Positions 44,483 to 53,808 are shown, numbered from the stretch's first letter. The stretch is DNA of 64,000 bases from Mycobacterium sp. Z3061 (GCF_031583025.1 NZ_CP134062.1:5429234-5493233), one strand, 5' to 3'. Made by a program: numbers and translations. The notes: a model not told the origin generated them from the sequence alone.

Positions 44483-45766
44483 ATGCATCATCGCGTGCGA
44501 ATCCCCCCTCCGCGTGGCGTAGTCGCCGCCGCCCTGGTCGGCATCCTCCTGTTGGTGGCGTGCTCGAGCCCGTCGCCGCAGTCGTCGCCCGCGCCTCCCG
44601 CGGCGGCGCCCGGCAAGCTGGTGCCGGCCCCCATCAGAGTGCCCGCCGACCTGGCGCAGGCGCCGCTCGACCAACCACGACAGGCGCTCATTCCCGACGG
44701 CTGGACGATCTCGGTGTGGGCGCGAATCCCGAAGGCGCGCTTGGCAACCTGGACGCCCGATGGCACCCTGCTGGTGTCGGTGCCGAGCCGCGGTCAGATC
44801 GTCAGGGTGACACCCGGCGCGGCGCCGGCCCCGCTGCTCGAAGGGCTCGACCAACCGCACGGCATGACGTTCGCGGGGTCGACGCTGTATGTCGCCGAGA
44901 GCAACCGGATCGACGCGTACGACTACACCGGCGGAAGGGCGATCAACGGCCGGACCGTCGCCTCCGGCCTACCCGACGCGCGCAGTCCCGACCTGCACGG
45001 CGCCTACGCGCATGCGCTTAAGAGCGTGGCCGTCGGCCCCGACGGCGCGGTCTATTTCTCGATCGGTTCGACGGCCAACATCTCGCCGCAGGACCGCACG
45101 GCGAGCCCGCCCAGGGCGACGATCATGCGGATTCCGCCCGGCGGCGGCCCGGCCGAGCCGTTCGCGACGGGCGTGCGCAACGGAACGGGCCTCGCCGTCG
45201 CGCCGGACGGCTCGTTGTGGACCGCGGTCAACAATCGCGACAACACCCCCGACCCGGACGGCCAGGTCGACGTCGGCTATGTCAACGACCATCCGCCGGA
45301 GTCGCTGGCGCGTTTGACTCCCGGGCGCGAATTGGGTTGGCCCTATTGCAATCCCGACGGAGGGCCGGCGAACTTGCCGTTCGTGCGCGACATGTCGACC
45401 AATAGGGACGGATCTCAGCTGGATTGTGCGACGTTGCCGCCCGTCGAGCAGAGCATGGGCGCCCATTCGGCGCCGTTAGGTCTGGCATTTACCACGGGTG
45501 TGCTGCCGGGGCCGTACGCCGACGGCGCGCTGGTCGGCATCCACGGTTCGTGGAACCGCAAACCGCCGCGGGCACCGGAGGTGTCGTTCTTTGCGTGGCG
45601 GGATGGTGCGCTAGGTGACCAGCAGACTCTGGTCGGGGGCTTCCAGGCCGAGGACGGGTCCCGGTGGGGCCGTCCGGTCGCCGCAGTCGTCGGGCCGGAC
45701 GGGGCGGTGTACGTCACTGACGACGACGCGGGGGCGATTTACCGGTTGGCCCCGCCCGGGCGATGA
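44483..45766 (+). CDS. PQQ-type sugar/sorbosone dehydrogenase lipoprotein
   Basis: This 427-aa protein has a lipoprotein signal with lipobox LLLVAC (Cys at residue 27), a Pro/Ala linker and then the soluble glucose/sorbosone dehydrogenase propeller: LDQPHGMTF, ALKSVAVGPDGAVYFSIGS, GVRNGTGLAVAPDGSLW and LVGIHGSWNR. The family uses PQQ and Ca2+ to oxidise aldoses or related alcohols. Whether this host makes PQQ is unknown. It is divergent from the moxR operon with 131 bp between. The start at 44483 gives a normal signal peptide; the frame extends further upstream. Confidence 0.82.
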   Translation: MHHRVRIPPPRGVVAAALVGILLLVACSSPSPQSSPAPPAAAPGKLVPAPIRVPADLAQAPLDQPRQALIPDGWTISVWARIPKARLATWTPDGTLLVSVPSRGQIVRVTPGAAPAPLLEGLDQPHGMTFAGSTLYVAESNRIDAYDYTGGRAINGRTVASGLPDARSPDLHGAYAHALKSVAVGPDGAVYFSIGSTANISPQDRTASPPRATIMRIPPGGGPAEPFATGVRNGTGLAVAPDGSLWTAVNNRDNTPDPDGQVDVGYVNDHPPESLARLTPGRELGWPYCNPDGGPANLPFVRDMSTNRDGSQLDCATLPPVEQSMGAHSAPLGLAFTTGVLPGPYADGALVGIHGSWNRKPPRAPEVSFFAWRDGALGDQQTLVGGFQAEDGSRWGRPVAAVVGPDGAVYVTDDDAGAIYRLAPPGR

Positions 45767-45840
45767 CGGAGCTTGGCCGCGGCTCCCACAGACGACTCGA
45801 CTGCTACCTTTCTCCTCGAACTTGCCGCCAAGGAGGACCG

Positions 45841-47499
45841 ATGGCCACCGCACTGACCGGCATTCAGCAGAAGCTGCTGCGCATCGGCGAGTCAGCGCGC
45901 GCTGTGAAGCGACTCGCCGAATCGGGCATCCTCGACGTGCGAGACCTGAAGTCGACGGTTCAAGCCGCGAAGCTTTCCGGCGTCTACGGTCCGCAGGCGA
46001 CCATGACGATCCTGGGCGGCCGAAGGTATGCGACGTTGCCGGCGATCGTCGACGAGCGCGGGGCGTTGACGTACGAGGAGGTCGACCACCAGTCCTGGGC
46101 ACTGGCTCACGGTTTGAAGTCTCGTGGCGTCGCGGCGGGCTCCGTCGTGGGGTTACTGTGTCGCGATCACCGCGGCCTGGTCATCGCGATGGCCGCGTGC
46201 GGCAAACTCGGCGCCCGCCTGGTGCTGATGAACACCGGATTCGCCAAGCCGCAGTTCGCCGAAGTGTGCCAGCGCGAGGGTGTGAGCGTGGTGCTGCACG
46301 ACAGCGAGTTCCTCGGGCTGCTCGACGCCCTGCCTCCCGAGCTGCCGAGGGTGCTGGTCTGGGTCGACGAGGGCGCCGAGGTGCCGACGGGTGCGCAGAC
46401 CCTCGATGACATCGTCGCGGCGAACCGCACCGATCCCCTGCCGCCACCGGCTAAATCGGGTGGGTCCGTGATTCTTACCAGCGGCACCACCGGCCTACCC
46501 AAGGGCGCGCCCCGCGACTCGGTCAATCCCCTCGCGACGGCACAGATCATCGACCGAATTCCTTTCCCGCGCAAGGGAACCATGGTCATCGTGTCGCCGA
46601 TTTTTCACAGCACCGGATGGGCCACGTACACCGTCGGCGCCGCGCTGGGCAACAAGGTGGTCACCGCAAGGCGGTTCAAGCCGGAGCTCACGCTCAAGCT
46701 CGTCGCCGAGCACCGGGCCGACATGCTGGTCGCGGTCCCGACGATGCTGCACAGGATGGTCGAACTCCCGCCTGACGTCATCGCGCAGCACGACACCTCG
46801 TCTTTGAAGGTGATCCTGGTTGCCGGCTCGGCACTGAGCCCCGAGCTGTCGTCGCGGGCGCAGGACACCTTCGGTGACGTCCTCTACAACATGTACGGCT
46901 CGACGGAATGCGCCATCGCGACCGTCGCCACCCCAGCCGAGCTTCGCGCCGCGCCGGGCACCGCCGGCCGCGCTCCGGTGACCTGCGAGGTGGTGCTGTA
47001 TGACGAACACGACCAACGCGTGACGGGCCCGAATCGTCGCGGGCGGATTTTCGTCCGCAATGGCGCCCCGTTTTCCGGCTACACCGATGGGCGCAGCAAG
47101 CAGATCATCGACGGCTACATGTCCAGCGGCGACATGGGCCATTTCACCGAGCAGGGCCTGCTTTTCGTCGACGGCCGCGACGACGACATGATCGTCTCGG
47201 GCGGGGAGAACGTCTTCCCGCAGGAGGTGGAGAATCTGCTCGAAGAGCGGTCAGACATCGCCGAAGTGGCTGTGGTGGGTGTCGATGATGTCGAGTTCGG
47301 AAAGCGGTTGCGCGCCTTCATCGTTTCCGAACCGGGCGCCACGCGGGATCCGGCGGAGATCAAGCAGTACGTGAAGAACAACCTCGCGCGCCACAAGGTG
47401 CCCCGCGACGTGGTATTCGTCGAAGAGCTACCCAGGAACGCGACCGGCAAGCTGCTACGCCGCGTCTTGGTGGAGATGGACGTCGAGCTGCCTCAGTGA
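45841..47499 (+). CDS. Fatty acid-CoA ligase (FadD family)
   Basis: This 552-aa ANL ligase has the P-loop ILTSGTTGLPKGAPR, the motif NMYGSTECAIA, the hinge region SGDMGHFTEQGLLFVDGRDDDMI and the C-terminal Lys region NATGKLLRR. It activates an acyl or aryl acid as CoA ester. The ATG at 45841 is set by an AAGGAGG ribosome site six bases upstream; an in-frame ATG at 45763 overlaps the previous stop. It was not matched to a numbered FadD. Confidence 0.9.
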   Translation: MATALTGIQQKLLRIGESARAVKRLAESGILDVRDLKSTVQAAKLSGVYGPQATMTILGGRRYATLPAIVDERGALTYEEVDHQSWALAHGLKSRGVAAGSVVGLLCRDHRGLVIAMAACGKLGARLVLMNTGFAKPQFAEVCQREGVSVVLHDSEFLGLLDALPPELPRVLVWVDEGAEVPTGAQTLDDIVAANRTDPLPPPAKSGGSVILTSGTTGLPKGAPRDSVNPLATAQIIDRIPFPRKGTMVIVSPIFHSTGWATYTVGAALGNKVVTARRFKPELTLKLVAEHRADMLVAVPTMLHRMVELPPDVIAQHDTSSLKVILVAGSALSPELSSRAQDTFGDVLYNMYGSTECAIATVATPAELRAAPGTAGRAPVTCEVVLYDEHDQRVTGPNRRGRIFVRNGAPFSGYTDGRSKQIIDGYMSSGDMGHFTEQGLLFVDGRDDDMIVSGGENVFPQEVENLLEERSDIAEVAVVGVDDVEFGKRLRAFIVSEPGATRDPAEIKQYVKNNLARHKVPRDVVFVEELPRNATGKLLRRVLVEMDVELPQ

Positions 47500-47562
47500 G
47501 CGACTGGGGCCTGAATAAACACGCCCAGCGGCGAAGACTACGACCACCGCGAGGAGGAAACG

Positions 47563-47883
47563 ATGTGGAACATTGCCTTCACCGCCCTGCTGGTAGCAAC
47601 ATTCGTGTCAGCGGCTGTCGCGCACGCCGACAGTGCTAGCGACTACGTCGCCGCCGTCACATCACAAGGCGTCATTGCAGACCGAGATGCACTCATTGGA
47701 GCTGCAGACGACCTATGCAACGCTGCGGTGCAGCAAAACCAGGGCGGCATCTTCGTCGGCATATCCCCCAACATCACCGCAGCTATGCGCACTCAAGCCA
47801 CACTTGGATTCGACAACCAACAACTCAGCGCCGTCATCCGCGCCGCGCGCAATATCGACTGCCCTCAAAACGGGCCGGTGTGA
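47563..47883 (+). CDS. DUF732 small secreted protein
   Basis: This 106-aa protein has a GAGGAGGAAACG ribosome site, a signal peptide (MWNIAFTALLVATFVSAAVAHA, cleavage after AHA) and the DUF732 pattern: SDYVAAVTSQGV, DALIGAADDLCNAA and IDCP, with the two Cys expected to pair. DUF732 proteins are abundant in mycobacteria, without known function. Codon usage here is less GC-biased than in the core genes to the left. Confidence 0.85.
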   Translation: MWNIAFTALLVATFVSAAVAHADSASDYVAAVTSQGVIADRDALIGAADDLCNAAVQQNQGGIFVGISPNITAAMRTQATLGFDNQQLSAVIRAARNIDCPQNGPV

Positions 47884-47886
47884 CCA

Positions 47887-48600
47887 TTGACGACAGATCT
47901 GGCCCCTCGGCGTCAACGGCCTATCTGGGCTGCCGACTTTTCAGTGAATGCGATTTGGGTCGCTACCGGAGAGTCGCCAGAATGGATCGCCCGCCGCACC
48001 GACGCACTCTTGTCCACGTTGGCGTATGCGCTGTCGATACCTAGCTGGGAGACACCGCAGCATCAAGAATGGCGAAAAACGCCAGAAGCGTTGGCGGACA
48101 TCGTAAGAAGCCACGTCACAACTGGAACGTTCGGCGATCCGGAACCGGAGAACGGCTATCTGTTCACGGTCTCAGGGAAAGGCCCTGCGGCTGCGCTTCA
48201 TGTGCAAGTTTCAGCGGGATCGCGATCAAAGGGACGACGTGTTCCCCTTCACGCCATCGCCATTGATGTACGTGAGATAGCGCCCGGCGGGGTCACAGCG
48301 GAGATGGGTGACGCGCTCTGCACCGCTGTTGCCGAGGCTTGGACGCCTGCCGCCCTGAGTTTGTCTGACCTACTGGTCAACCGCACGGCCCGCCGTGGCG
48401 GGTGGAAGATCCCCGTCGGCTACCGAACGTTGGTCAACACAGAATTGGGAACGATAAGCCAGCTAGAAGAAGGACTGACGTCCAAGGAGCTGGCCGGAGG
48501 AATGCTCATTTCCGCACCAGACGAGTGGCCCGCTGACCGGGTCGTCGCTGCGATGACCGCAACTCTGGCCGCCAACGGCCTAGAAGAGATCCCTCACTAA
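47887..48600 (+). CDS. Imm52-like immunity protein
   Basis: This 237-aa soluble protein begins at a TTG three bases after the DUF732 stop. Its opening (RPIWAADF, ESPEWIARRTDALLSTLA, then an aromatic pair and EW) and its later part (VAEAWTPAAL, GWKIPVGYRTLVNTELGTI and a C-terminal ADEWPADRVVAAM-type helix) follow the Imm52 immunity-family pattern as I remember it. Imm52 proteins protect against secreted polymorphic toxins. No toxin gene is present in the window. Recognition is by eye; a profile search would settle it. Confidence 0.6.
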   Translation: MTTDLAPRRQRPIWAADFSVNAIWVATGESPEWIARRTDALLSTLAYALSIPSWETPQHQEWRKTPEALADIVRSHVTTGTFGDPEPENGYLFTVSGKGPAAALHVQVSAGSRSKGRRVPLHAIAIDVREIAPGGVTAEMGDALCTAVAEAWTPAALSLSDLLVNRTARRGGWKIPVGYRTLVNTELGTISQLEEGLTSKELAGGMLISAPDEWPADRVVAAMTATLAANGLEEIPH

Positions 48601-48778
48601 GTAACCGCGCCCCCCGCACGTTGTGTTTCTCCGTTCAAGGCGCAGAGCGGGTGCCACGCCCGGTGGGTCTCGTCAAGCCGACGTAATCACCATCGAGGGC
48701 CACACAAGTAGTTCAAGGGCTGCATAACAAGTTGGACTTCACCTTCCGGCGCGGGGAGATCTATAGCGCAACGACGGT

Positions 48779-49747
48779 CTAGCCGAAGCGCCGCCTGGCT
48801 TCGTCCTCCGGCAGCCCTAACGCATCGCCAATCACGGTCCAGGAGCCACCTCGCAGTCGAAGCTGCGCGACTGCCTCCTGCAGAGCCGCCTGAGCAACTT
48901 CGAGGCTTGCGGCAGCCCGACGAACCCCTTCGAGTTGCGGGTCGGCAACCGGTGCCTCAACAGGTTCGTCGATAAGCTGACGTGGCGTCGGACGCAGATC
49001 AGATGGCAGCGTGGGTGTGATGATGTAGCCGGTCTCGAAGTCACCGTAGATCGTGACGTCGTCTGGCCGCTCGGTGGCGTAGTGTCCGATGTAGGCACAT
49101 AGCACCGCGTCGACAGGGTCTTCGGCCCTGCGCAGTTCGGCTTTGGTGGTGGCCGTCTCAACCATTCGACGTAGCCGTGCCCAGTCTGAGTTTCCCGCCA
49201 CACGCATGCCCACATCGGCACCGACTAGGTCCTCGATCAGCATGATCAGCCGGAGCTGCTCGGACTGCAGCTGCCCGAAGCTGCGGTTCGGCTTGTGCTT
49301 GTACTTCAGGGTGCGGCCTAAGCGAAACAGAGCGATGGTGGCCGGGTGGGGATATACCTCGATGGCCCGACGGGCCGCTGTCGAGGAGGGGTTCATGTCT
49401 AGGCCGAGGGCCTCCGCGATGCGGGCACCACGTATACCTGACGAGAAGACGGGGATACCGGTGTTCGCCGAGTGTGCCCCGGCGTGGAAGCGGCTGAAAT
49501 CGGCGTTGAGTGCACGTTCGGCGGCCCGTTGCCCAGTTGGATTGGCGACGATGAGTGGGGCGTCGATGGCCACCAGACACTCACCTTGAACGTAGGGTGC
49601 CACCGCGTCGATGATCGCGTCGTCGTGCAGCGCGGCTCCCACAAACTTCAGCTCACCGTCGGCATCGAGAACCGCGATGCCAGTTCGTCTGTTCTCACCC
49701 CACGCCAAATCCATCCCGACGAAGAACACCCCACTACCATGCCGCAT
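48779..49747 (-). CDS. DUF429 family predicted nuclease
   Basis: This 322-aa protein begins with the RNase H-like first strand FFVGMDLAWGENRRTGIAVLD, the signature of DUF429. Further conserved acidic positions are VAIDAPLIVANPTGQR and AEDPVDAVLCAYIGHY. A C-terminal helical part of about 60 residues ends in a helix-turn-helix-like GGSWTVIGDALGLPEDEARRRFG. The start is uncertain: ATG 49747 is used, and a GTG at 49834 would overlap the upstream GIY-YIG gene by 20 bp. Being downstream of the McrBC-type genes on the same strand, it may belong to that operon. Confidence 0.78.
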   Translation of the reverse strand: MRHGSGVFFVGMDLAWGENRRTGIAVLDADGELKFVGAALHDDAIIDAVAPYVQGECLVAIDAPLIVANPTGQRAAERALNADFSRFHAGAHSANTGIPVFSSGIRGARIAEALGLDMNPSSTAARRAIEVYPHPATIALFRLGRTLKYKHKPNRSFGQLQSEQLRLIMLIEDLVGADVGMRVAGNSDWARLRRMVETATTKAELRRAEDPVDAVLCAYIGHYATERPDDVTIYGDFETGYIITPTLPSDLRPTPRQLIDEPVEAPVADPQLEGVRRAAASLEVAQAALQEAVAQLRLRGGSWTVIGDALGLPEDEARRRFG

Positions 49748-49814
49748 CGGGACGGGGCTGCGGCCCAGAAGGGTCGTGATCGAGGCGGCAAGACCAGCGC
49801 TCCGCGCCGGATCC

Positions 49815-50711
49815 CTATCGGCGAAAGTTGCCACGGAGCTGAGTCAGGCGGGTCCGCGCCTGCGAGGGACGGCAGTGCTCAAGATTGAGCGGCGGATCTA
49901 GTTGCGCAACAACGCCTTTCTCTACCTGACCCAGCGCGTCCCGGTCGTCAAACGGGGCGATCACAACCCGAAGATGGTCAGCGATCCAGGCCGAAACCTG
50001 CGCGTTGCTATTCGGATCGAGCTTCCCGCCCTTGACCGGCACCAGGGACAGGCGATCAGCCAGCAGGCTAGAGACTGTGAGCCGGAACGTGGATGACCTC
50101 GCGTTGCCCCTGATGTGCTGGGTGCCGATCCTGCTCAGAAGGGTGGCTGCCGATTTTGCGCCGGACGGCCATCTCGTGGCACCGGCTTGCCCGACGTACA
50201 GAAGGGGGGGCAGGTGCATCCCGACCGCCTCGCCTACGACATTGCATGCTTCGTCATCGCCCCACCACGAGTACATCCCGGGGCGCGCAGCTTGAAGAGC
50301 GTCGGCGGGAAATAGAGCTGGTTTGGTCGCAGCGTCCTGGCGAGTGAGTTGCCGCACAAGCGCGGAAATCTCGGATGACAAGTTGACCGATGACCTGCCT
50401 GGCCGAAGTTGATGTTCGGGAGTCGGACGAGCCGTGTACCCTGCGAGTTCAGCAGCGGCAGAGCCAATTTGACCTGACTTCGGTCGCTTAGACTGTGGGT
50501 TGCCTGCTGCCTTATCACTGGCTGACAGCCGTCGGTTATCGGATTTTGACCGCTTCTGCTTGAGCGCAAACAACGTTTCCGCGACGACATAGCCATGACC
50601 GTCGATAAGTACACGGTCAAGCCGACCCTGCGCGATCCAATCGTTGAGCGTCGACCGATGGACGCCGAGATACGCTGCCGCGTCGTCGTAGCTGACGTAG
50701 GTTTCAGCCAT
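49815..50711 (-). CDS. GIY-YIG-like nuclease with N-terminal helix-turn-helix
   Basis: This 298-aa protein has an excisionase/MerR-like DNA-binding region (VSYDDAAAYLGVHRSTLNDWIAQGRL, residues 5-31), a basic linker of about 90 residues and a GIY-YIG-like domain: GMY at 145-147, YVG at 172-174, SRIGTQH, TFRLT and the catalytic Glu of QVEKGVVAQLDPPLN (E264). The start at 50711 overlaps the McrC stop (ATGA), so it is coupled to McrC. It should be recruited to DNA and may cut it or act as part of the McrBC complex. Its restriction context is clear; its exact role is unknown. Confidence 0.82.
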   Translation of the reverse strand: MAETYVSYDDAAAYLGVHRSTLNDWIAQGRLDRVLIDGHGYVVAETLFALKQKRSKSDNRRLSASDKAAGNPQSKRPKSGQIGSAAAELAGYTARPTPEHQLRPGRSSVNLSSEISALVRQLTRQDAATKPALFPADALQAARPGMYSWWGDDEACNVVGEAVGMHLPPLLYVGQAGATRWPSGAKSAATLLSRIGTQHIRGNARSSTFRLTVSSLLADRLSLVPVKGGKLDPNSNAQVSAWIADHLRVVIAPFDDRDALGQVEKGVVAQLDPPLNLEHCRPSQARTRLTQLRGNFRR

Positions 50712-51946
50712 CAGCGGCAACCGCCGAGCCAGCTTCGAATTGTGTCGGCGAGTCTCTTGGCGGCTTGCTCGGGTGTCGCGTCGTCGAAGTTCCAGTTGAA
50801 CCCGTTCACCTGGACTGATCCCACGTGCAATTCCTCACCTGTCTCGCATGCGCCGAACGCGATGACGGTTGCCTTCTTTGCGTGGTAACCGGTAGCGAAA
50901 GTAGTGACTTGGTAAAGGTGTCCCCGTTTGATTTCTCCGTCGGGGTTCAATTGATACTTCACATCGCCGACAGCGGCGTTGTCGCCGAAGACCAGGTCTG
51001 GGTTAAGGCTCCGGTTGCGATCGCCGAGCAGGATTTTGGCTGTTTTCTGGACCTTCCAGGCTGGATCGAGGTGTGTGCGCAGCGAATTGCGCAGACCCTC
51101 TTCAACCGCCTCAGGGGTTCGGAACAGGAATGTCCAGGTTGACTTGTCTCCTGCCTCTATATCGAGGCCAGTGCTGGCAATTATGGCTAGCGCAAGTGGA
51201 TAAGCATCTCGATAGCGCCGGCTCAATGCATCAGGTGTGACGACGAGATCGCCTGTCCGAAGGTCCCCTATGTCGCTGAGTCGGTAAAGGATTCGTCGGC
51301 AGCGCGCCCGCAGACCCACAGGCGAACCGGGCATCCCTAGCAGTCTCACGGCTGCTGCTTTCAACACGCGATTCAGGCTAGTGTCTTCGCCAAACTGATC
51401 GAATTGACAGCGAATTGAGGGACGTCCGGCAGCGATCGATTGCGCGGTCTTGACCGTCTGAATCCGTCCACGCGCACAGGGCAAGTCCGCTTTGACCCTC
51501 CCGTAATCACTGACCAGTCCGTTCCTCAGCAGGACCTCACAGGTGTGAACGAACCAGTGCGCGACAAGGCTGAAGAAATTGTTGTCGACCCCGAGGCTGG
51601 AGCGTTCATATAGCGACCGTGGGAACTGATTGGACTCGACCAGGAGATAGAGCACATGCCGCAGAGGGATCTTCGGTTCGACGATAAGTTGAAGGTCTCC
51701 AAGCCCGATGGCTCCGATCGCGTCAGACACTCTGACGGTGTGCCGGTCGTCGCTGATCCGTTCGCATCGCACAACGCTGCGGTCCGGAGTGTCGACGTCC
51801 TTTATGGCTCCCCACCATTGTTTCTGGGATGCCAGGGCACCCCCGATCCGGCGCAGTTCGTCGGCTTGACTGTCGGTGAGTCTGAGGGTGAATGTTCTTG
51901 ACTCGACGAGTCGCTCAGTCTTCACAGGCTGGGGTGGCTCGGCCAA
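50711..51946 (-). CDS. mcrC: McrC-like restriction nuclease subunit
   Basis: This 411-aa protein has the McrC layout: an N-terminal beta-rich region (LQLIVEPKIPLRHVLYLL), a helical middle and a C-terminal PD-(D/E)XK nuclease with LNPDLVF (D317) and VGDVKYQ (D328, K330). It provides DNA cleavage for the McrB motor. It overlaps the McrB-type gene by 25 bases and the GIY-YIG gene by one. No obvious signs of decay. Confidence 0.9.
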   Translation of the reverse strand: MAEPPQPVKTERLVESRTFTLRLTDSQADELRRIGGALASQKQWWGAIKDVDTPDRSVVRCERISDDRHTVRVSDAIGAIGLGDLQLIVEPKIPLRHVLYLLVESNQFPRSLYERSSLGVDNNFFSLVAHWFVHTCEVLLRNGLVSDYGRVKADLPCARGRIQTVKTAQSIAAGRPSIRCQFDQFGEDTSLNRVLKAAAVRLLGMPGSPVGLRARCRRILYRLSDIGDLRTGDLVVTPDALSRRYRDAYPLALAIIASTGLDIEAGDKSTWTFLFRTPEAVEEGLRNSLRTHLDPAWKVQKTAKILLGDRNRSLNPDLVFGDNAAVGDVKYQLNPDGEIKRGHLYQVTTFATGYHAKKATVIAFGACETGEELHVGSVQVNGFNWNFDDATPEQAAKRLADTIRSWLGGCR

Positions 51947-53541
51947 AACAGCTTTAAGTCGAACTGCTGGACCAGGTCAGGCTGGTCAAAGAAATACTCA
52001 TCGATCAGTGGCCGGATCTGGCGCAGCCACGTGCGGTGAAGGTCGTTATAGCTGAATTGTTTTGCCATGAAGTAGCTGTGCCCGATGGTGTGATGATGGT
52101 CCAGGTGTTGGGTCAACATGTCGTTCAATCCGCGTAGGCCCTCGGCCAGGTTGGAAACCTCGGTGTCGTTCTCTGCGCGCCGGTAAAACGCATCGAGTAG
52201 GTAAGGCCGTGGTGGGCAGTCGAAGATGTCGAATCGCCTTCGCAGGGCGGTGTCGACGCTGCGGATGCTGCGATCTGCTGTGTTCATCGTGCCGATGACA
52301 TACAGGTTCAGCGGCAGTGAGAAGCGATCACGGTGCAGCAGCCGAATTTCCCTGTCGCGATATTCGAGCAGGTACAACAGCTCACCGAAGACGCTGGGCA
52401 AGTTCGCGCGGTTCATCTCGTCGATTACCAGGACTACGGGATGATCGACCCGACGAGCATGGTCAGCAACTTTGACCAGTGCTCCGGGAACCACGTCGAA
52501 CGCGACCTGCCCGTCGCGTGCCACCGGGCGCAACCCTTCCACGAAATCTTCGTAGGCATAGCTGGGGTGAAACTGCACCACGTGAACAGCATCCGGTTGC
52601 CCTCCGGCGAGAAATCGCCCGATACGCTCAGCGACCCAGGTCTTTCCTGTGCCGGGCGGTCCCGCCAAAATGATCTGGGCTCTGCGTGTTTTCAGCGTGT
52701 CGAGGACTTCGTCAAGTTCAGCTCTGCTCCATAGGGTTTCGTCCAGCAACTGGCGCAAATCGTCCTGTGGGTCAAGCCGCCGCGGGGGCGCAGTCACTTT
52801 CGTGCCGCCCGATTGTTCAATCAGCGGGCGCAACACTTCCCACTGCGCTTCGGTGACAGGGAAGTTGGTGCCGTTGGGCTGGCGGATGATCAAGAGATCC
52901 TTTAGCAGCGGGTGGTTCATCAAGTCTCGACGCAAGACCGGTCGGTCCCGAAATATGCGCTCAAGACGGTAGCGGATGGCGCGGCTATGCGACGGCGCGT
53001 CGGCTGGTTCCCATTCCTCGCGGCCCCTTATGAAGCTTTCGCCGACAATAGTGCCGGTGGCGTAAATGCCTGCATTCTCGCCCGACTTCCACAACAGGAC
53101 GGTGTCGCCGTCCGAAATCTCATCGGCGCGCTGTCTTAGCAACCAGCTATCGACAGTGCCAATCTGGGTCTGCGGCTGGGTGAGGAAGTCCATCAAATCG
53201 AACAACTCAGGGTTAGCCTGAAAAATCCAGACCTTGTTCGGATGGACCGACTTGGCAACGTCGTTCTGCGCGGCTGGCTTGTCACCATCCCAGTGGTAGT
53301 GGTCCTTGGCCACGTTGTAGGCAGCTTGGCGACCAATGCCGGACCTGAGAACTTCTACTTCATTTCCCGGTCCAATTAGCGAGGCACGCCAGCTGCCGTC
53401 ACCGGACCGCCGTAGTTCGTAGGCCGTGCCATTCGGCAGAACTGCGCGGACCTCACCGACGCGGACATCCTCATCGGGTGCGATTGCTTGCCAACTGAGC
53501 TTGGGCCGACCTGACGTGACTGGCGGCTTACGTCCTTGCAC
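51922..53541 (-). CDS. mcrB: EVE-McrB: AAA+ GTPase with modified-base reader domain
   Basis: This 539-aa protein has an N-terminal part to about residue 100 and then an EVE/YTH-like domain at about 103-244 (KVWIFQANPELFDLMDFL, GDTVLLWKSGENAGIYATGTI), a fold that reads modified bases. An McrB-type AAA+ domain follows: Walker A AGPPGTGKT (293-301), Walker B LVIDEMNRAN, sensor GTMNTADRS (417-425) and ALRRRFD. It should recognise modified phage DNA and drive McrC. The GTG start at 53541 was chosen as the first codon after a stop-rich gap. It leads the mcrB-mcrC-GIY-YIG operon; the 267-bp upstream gap holds no supported gene. Confidence 0.9.
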   Translation of the reverse strand: MQGRKPPVTSGRPKLSWQAIAPDEDVRVGEVRAVLPNGTAYELRRSGDGSWRASLIGPGNEVEVLRSGIGRQAAYNVAKDHYHWDGDKPAAQNDVAKSVHPNKVWIFQANPELFDLMDFLTQPQTQIGTVDSWLLRQRADEISDGDTVLLWKSGENAGIYATGTIVGESFIRGREEWEPADAPSHSRAIRYRLERIFRDRPVLRRDLMNHPLLKDLLIIRQPNGTNFPVTEAQWEVLRPLIEQSGGTKVTAPPRRLDPQDDLRQLLDETLWSRAELDEVLDTLKTRRAQIILAGPPGTGKTWVAERIGRFLAGGQPDAVHVVQFHPSYAYEDFVEGLRPVARDGQVAFDVVPGALVKVADHARRVDHPVVLVIDEMNRANLPSVFGELLYLLEYRDREIRLLHRDRFSLPLNLYVIGTMNTADRSIRSVDTALRRRFDIFDCPPRPYLLDAFYRRAENDTEVSNLAEGLRGLNDMLTQHLDHHHTIGHSYFMAKQFSYNDLHRTWLRQIRPLIDEYFFDQPDLVQQFDLKLFWPSHPSL

Positions 53542-53808
53542 TCATCCCCCCATGCGGAATACCAGCGAGTTGCAATCAACCTTGCATAGCTGACGCGATC
53601 CGCGAGGGATGCCTCCCTATGCGCCGTAGCTGCGCGATCCGTGTGCTGACTCCCGCAGACTACGCGCATACGCGCGTCGATGGGGTCCGAGATTTCATAC
53701 ATAGCTGAGCGTCCGCCTAACCGGGCCGAAATGGTCAACGGGACCGGAGCTAGGCCAAGACGCCTCCACGTGCGACACGTCTAAGTGGACCAGAGCCCAG
53801 ATAGACAA

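Noticed and set aside
48601-48778. Second copy of the tRNA half or an att site at the left edge of the island
   Set aside because: No match to the 60991-61039 sequence was seen here; the 178-bp gap holds nothing I can support.
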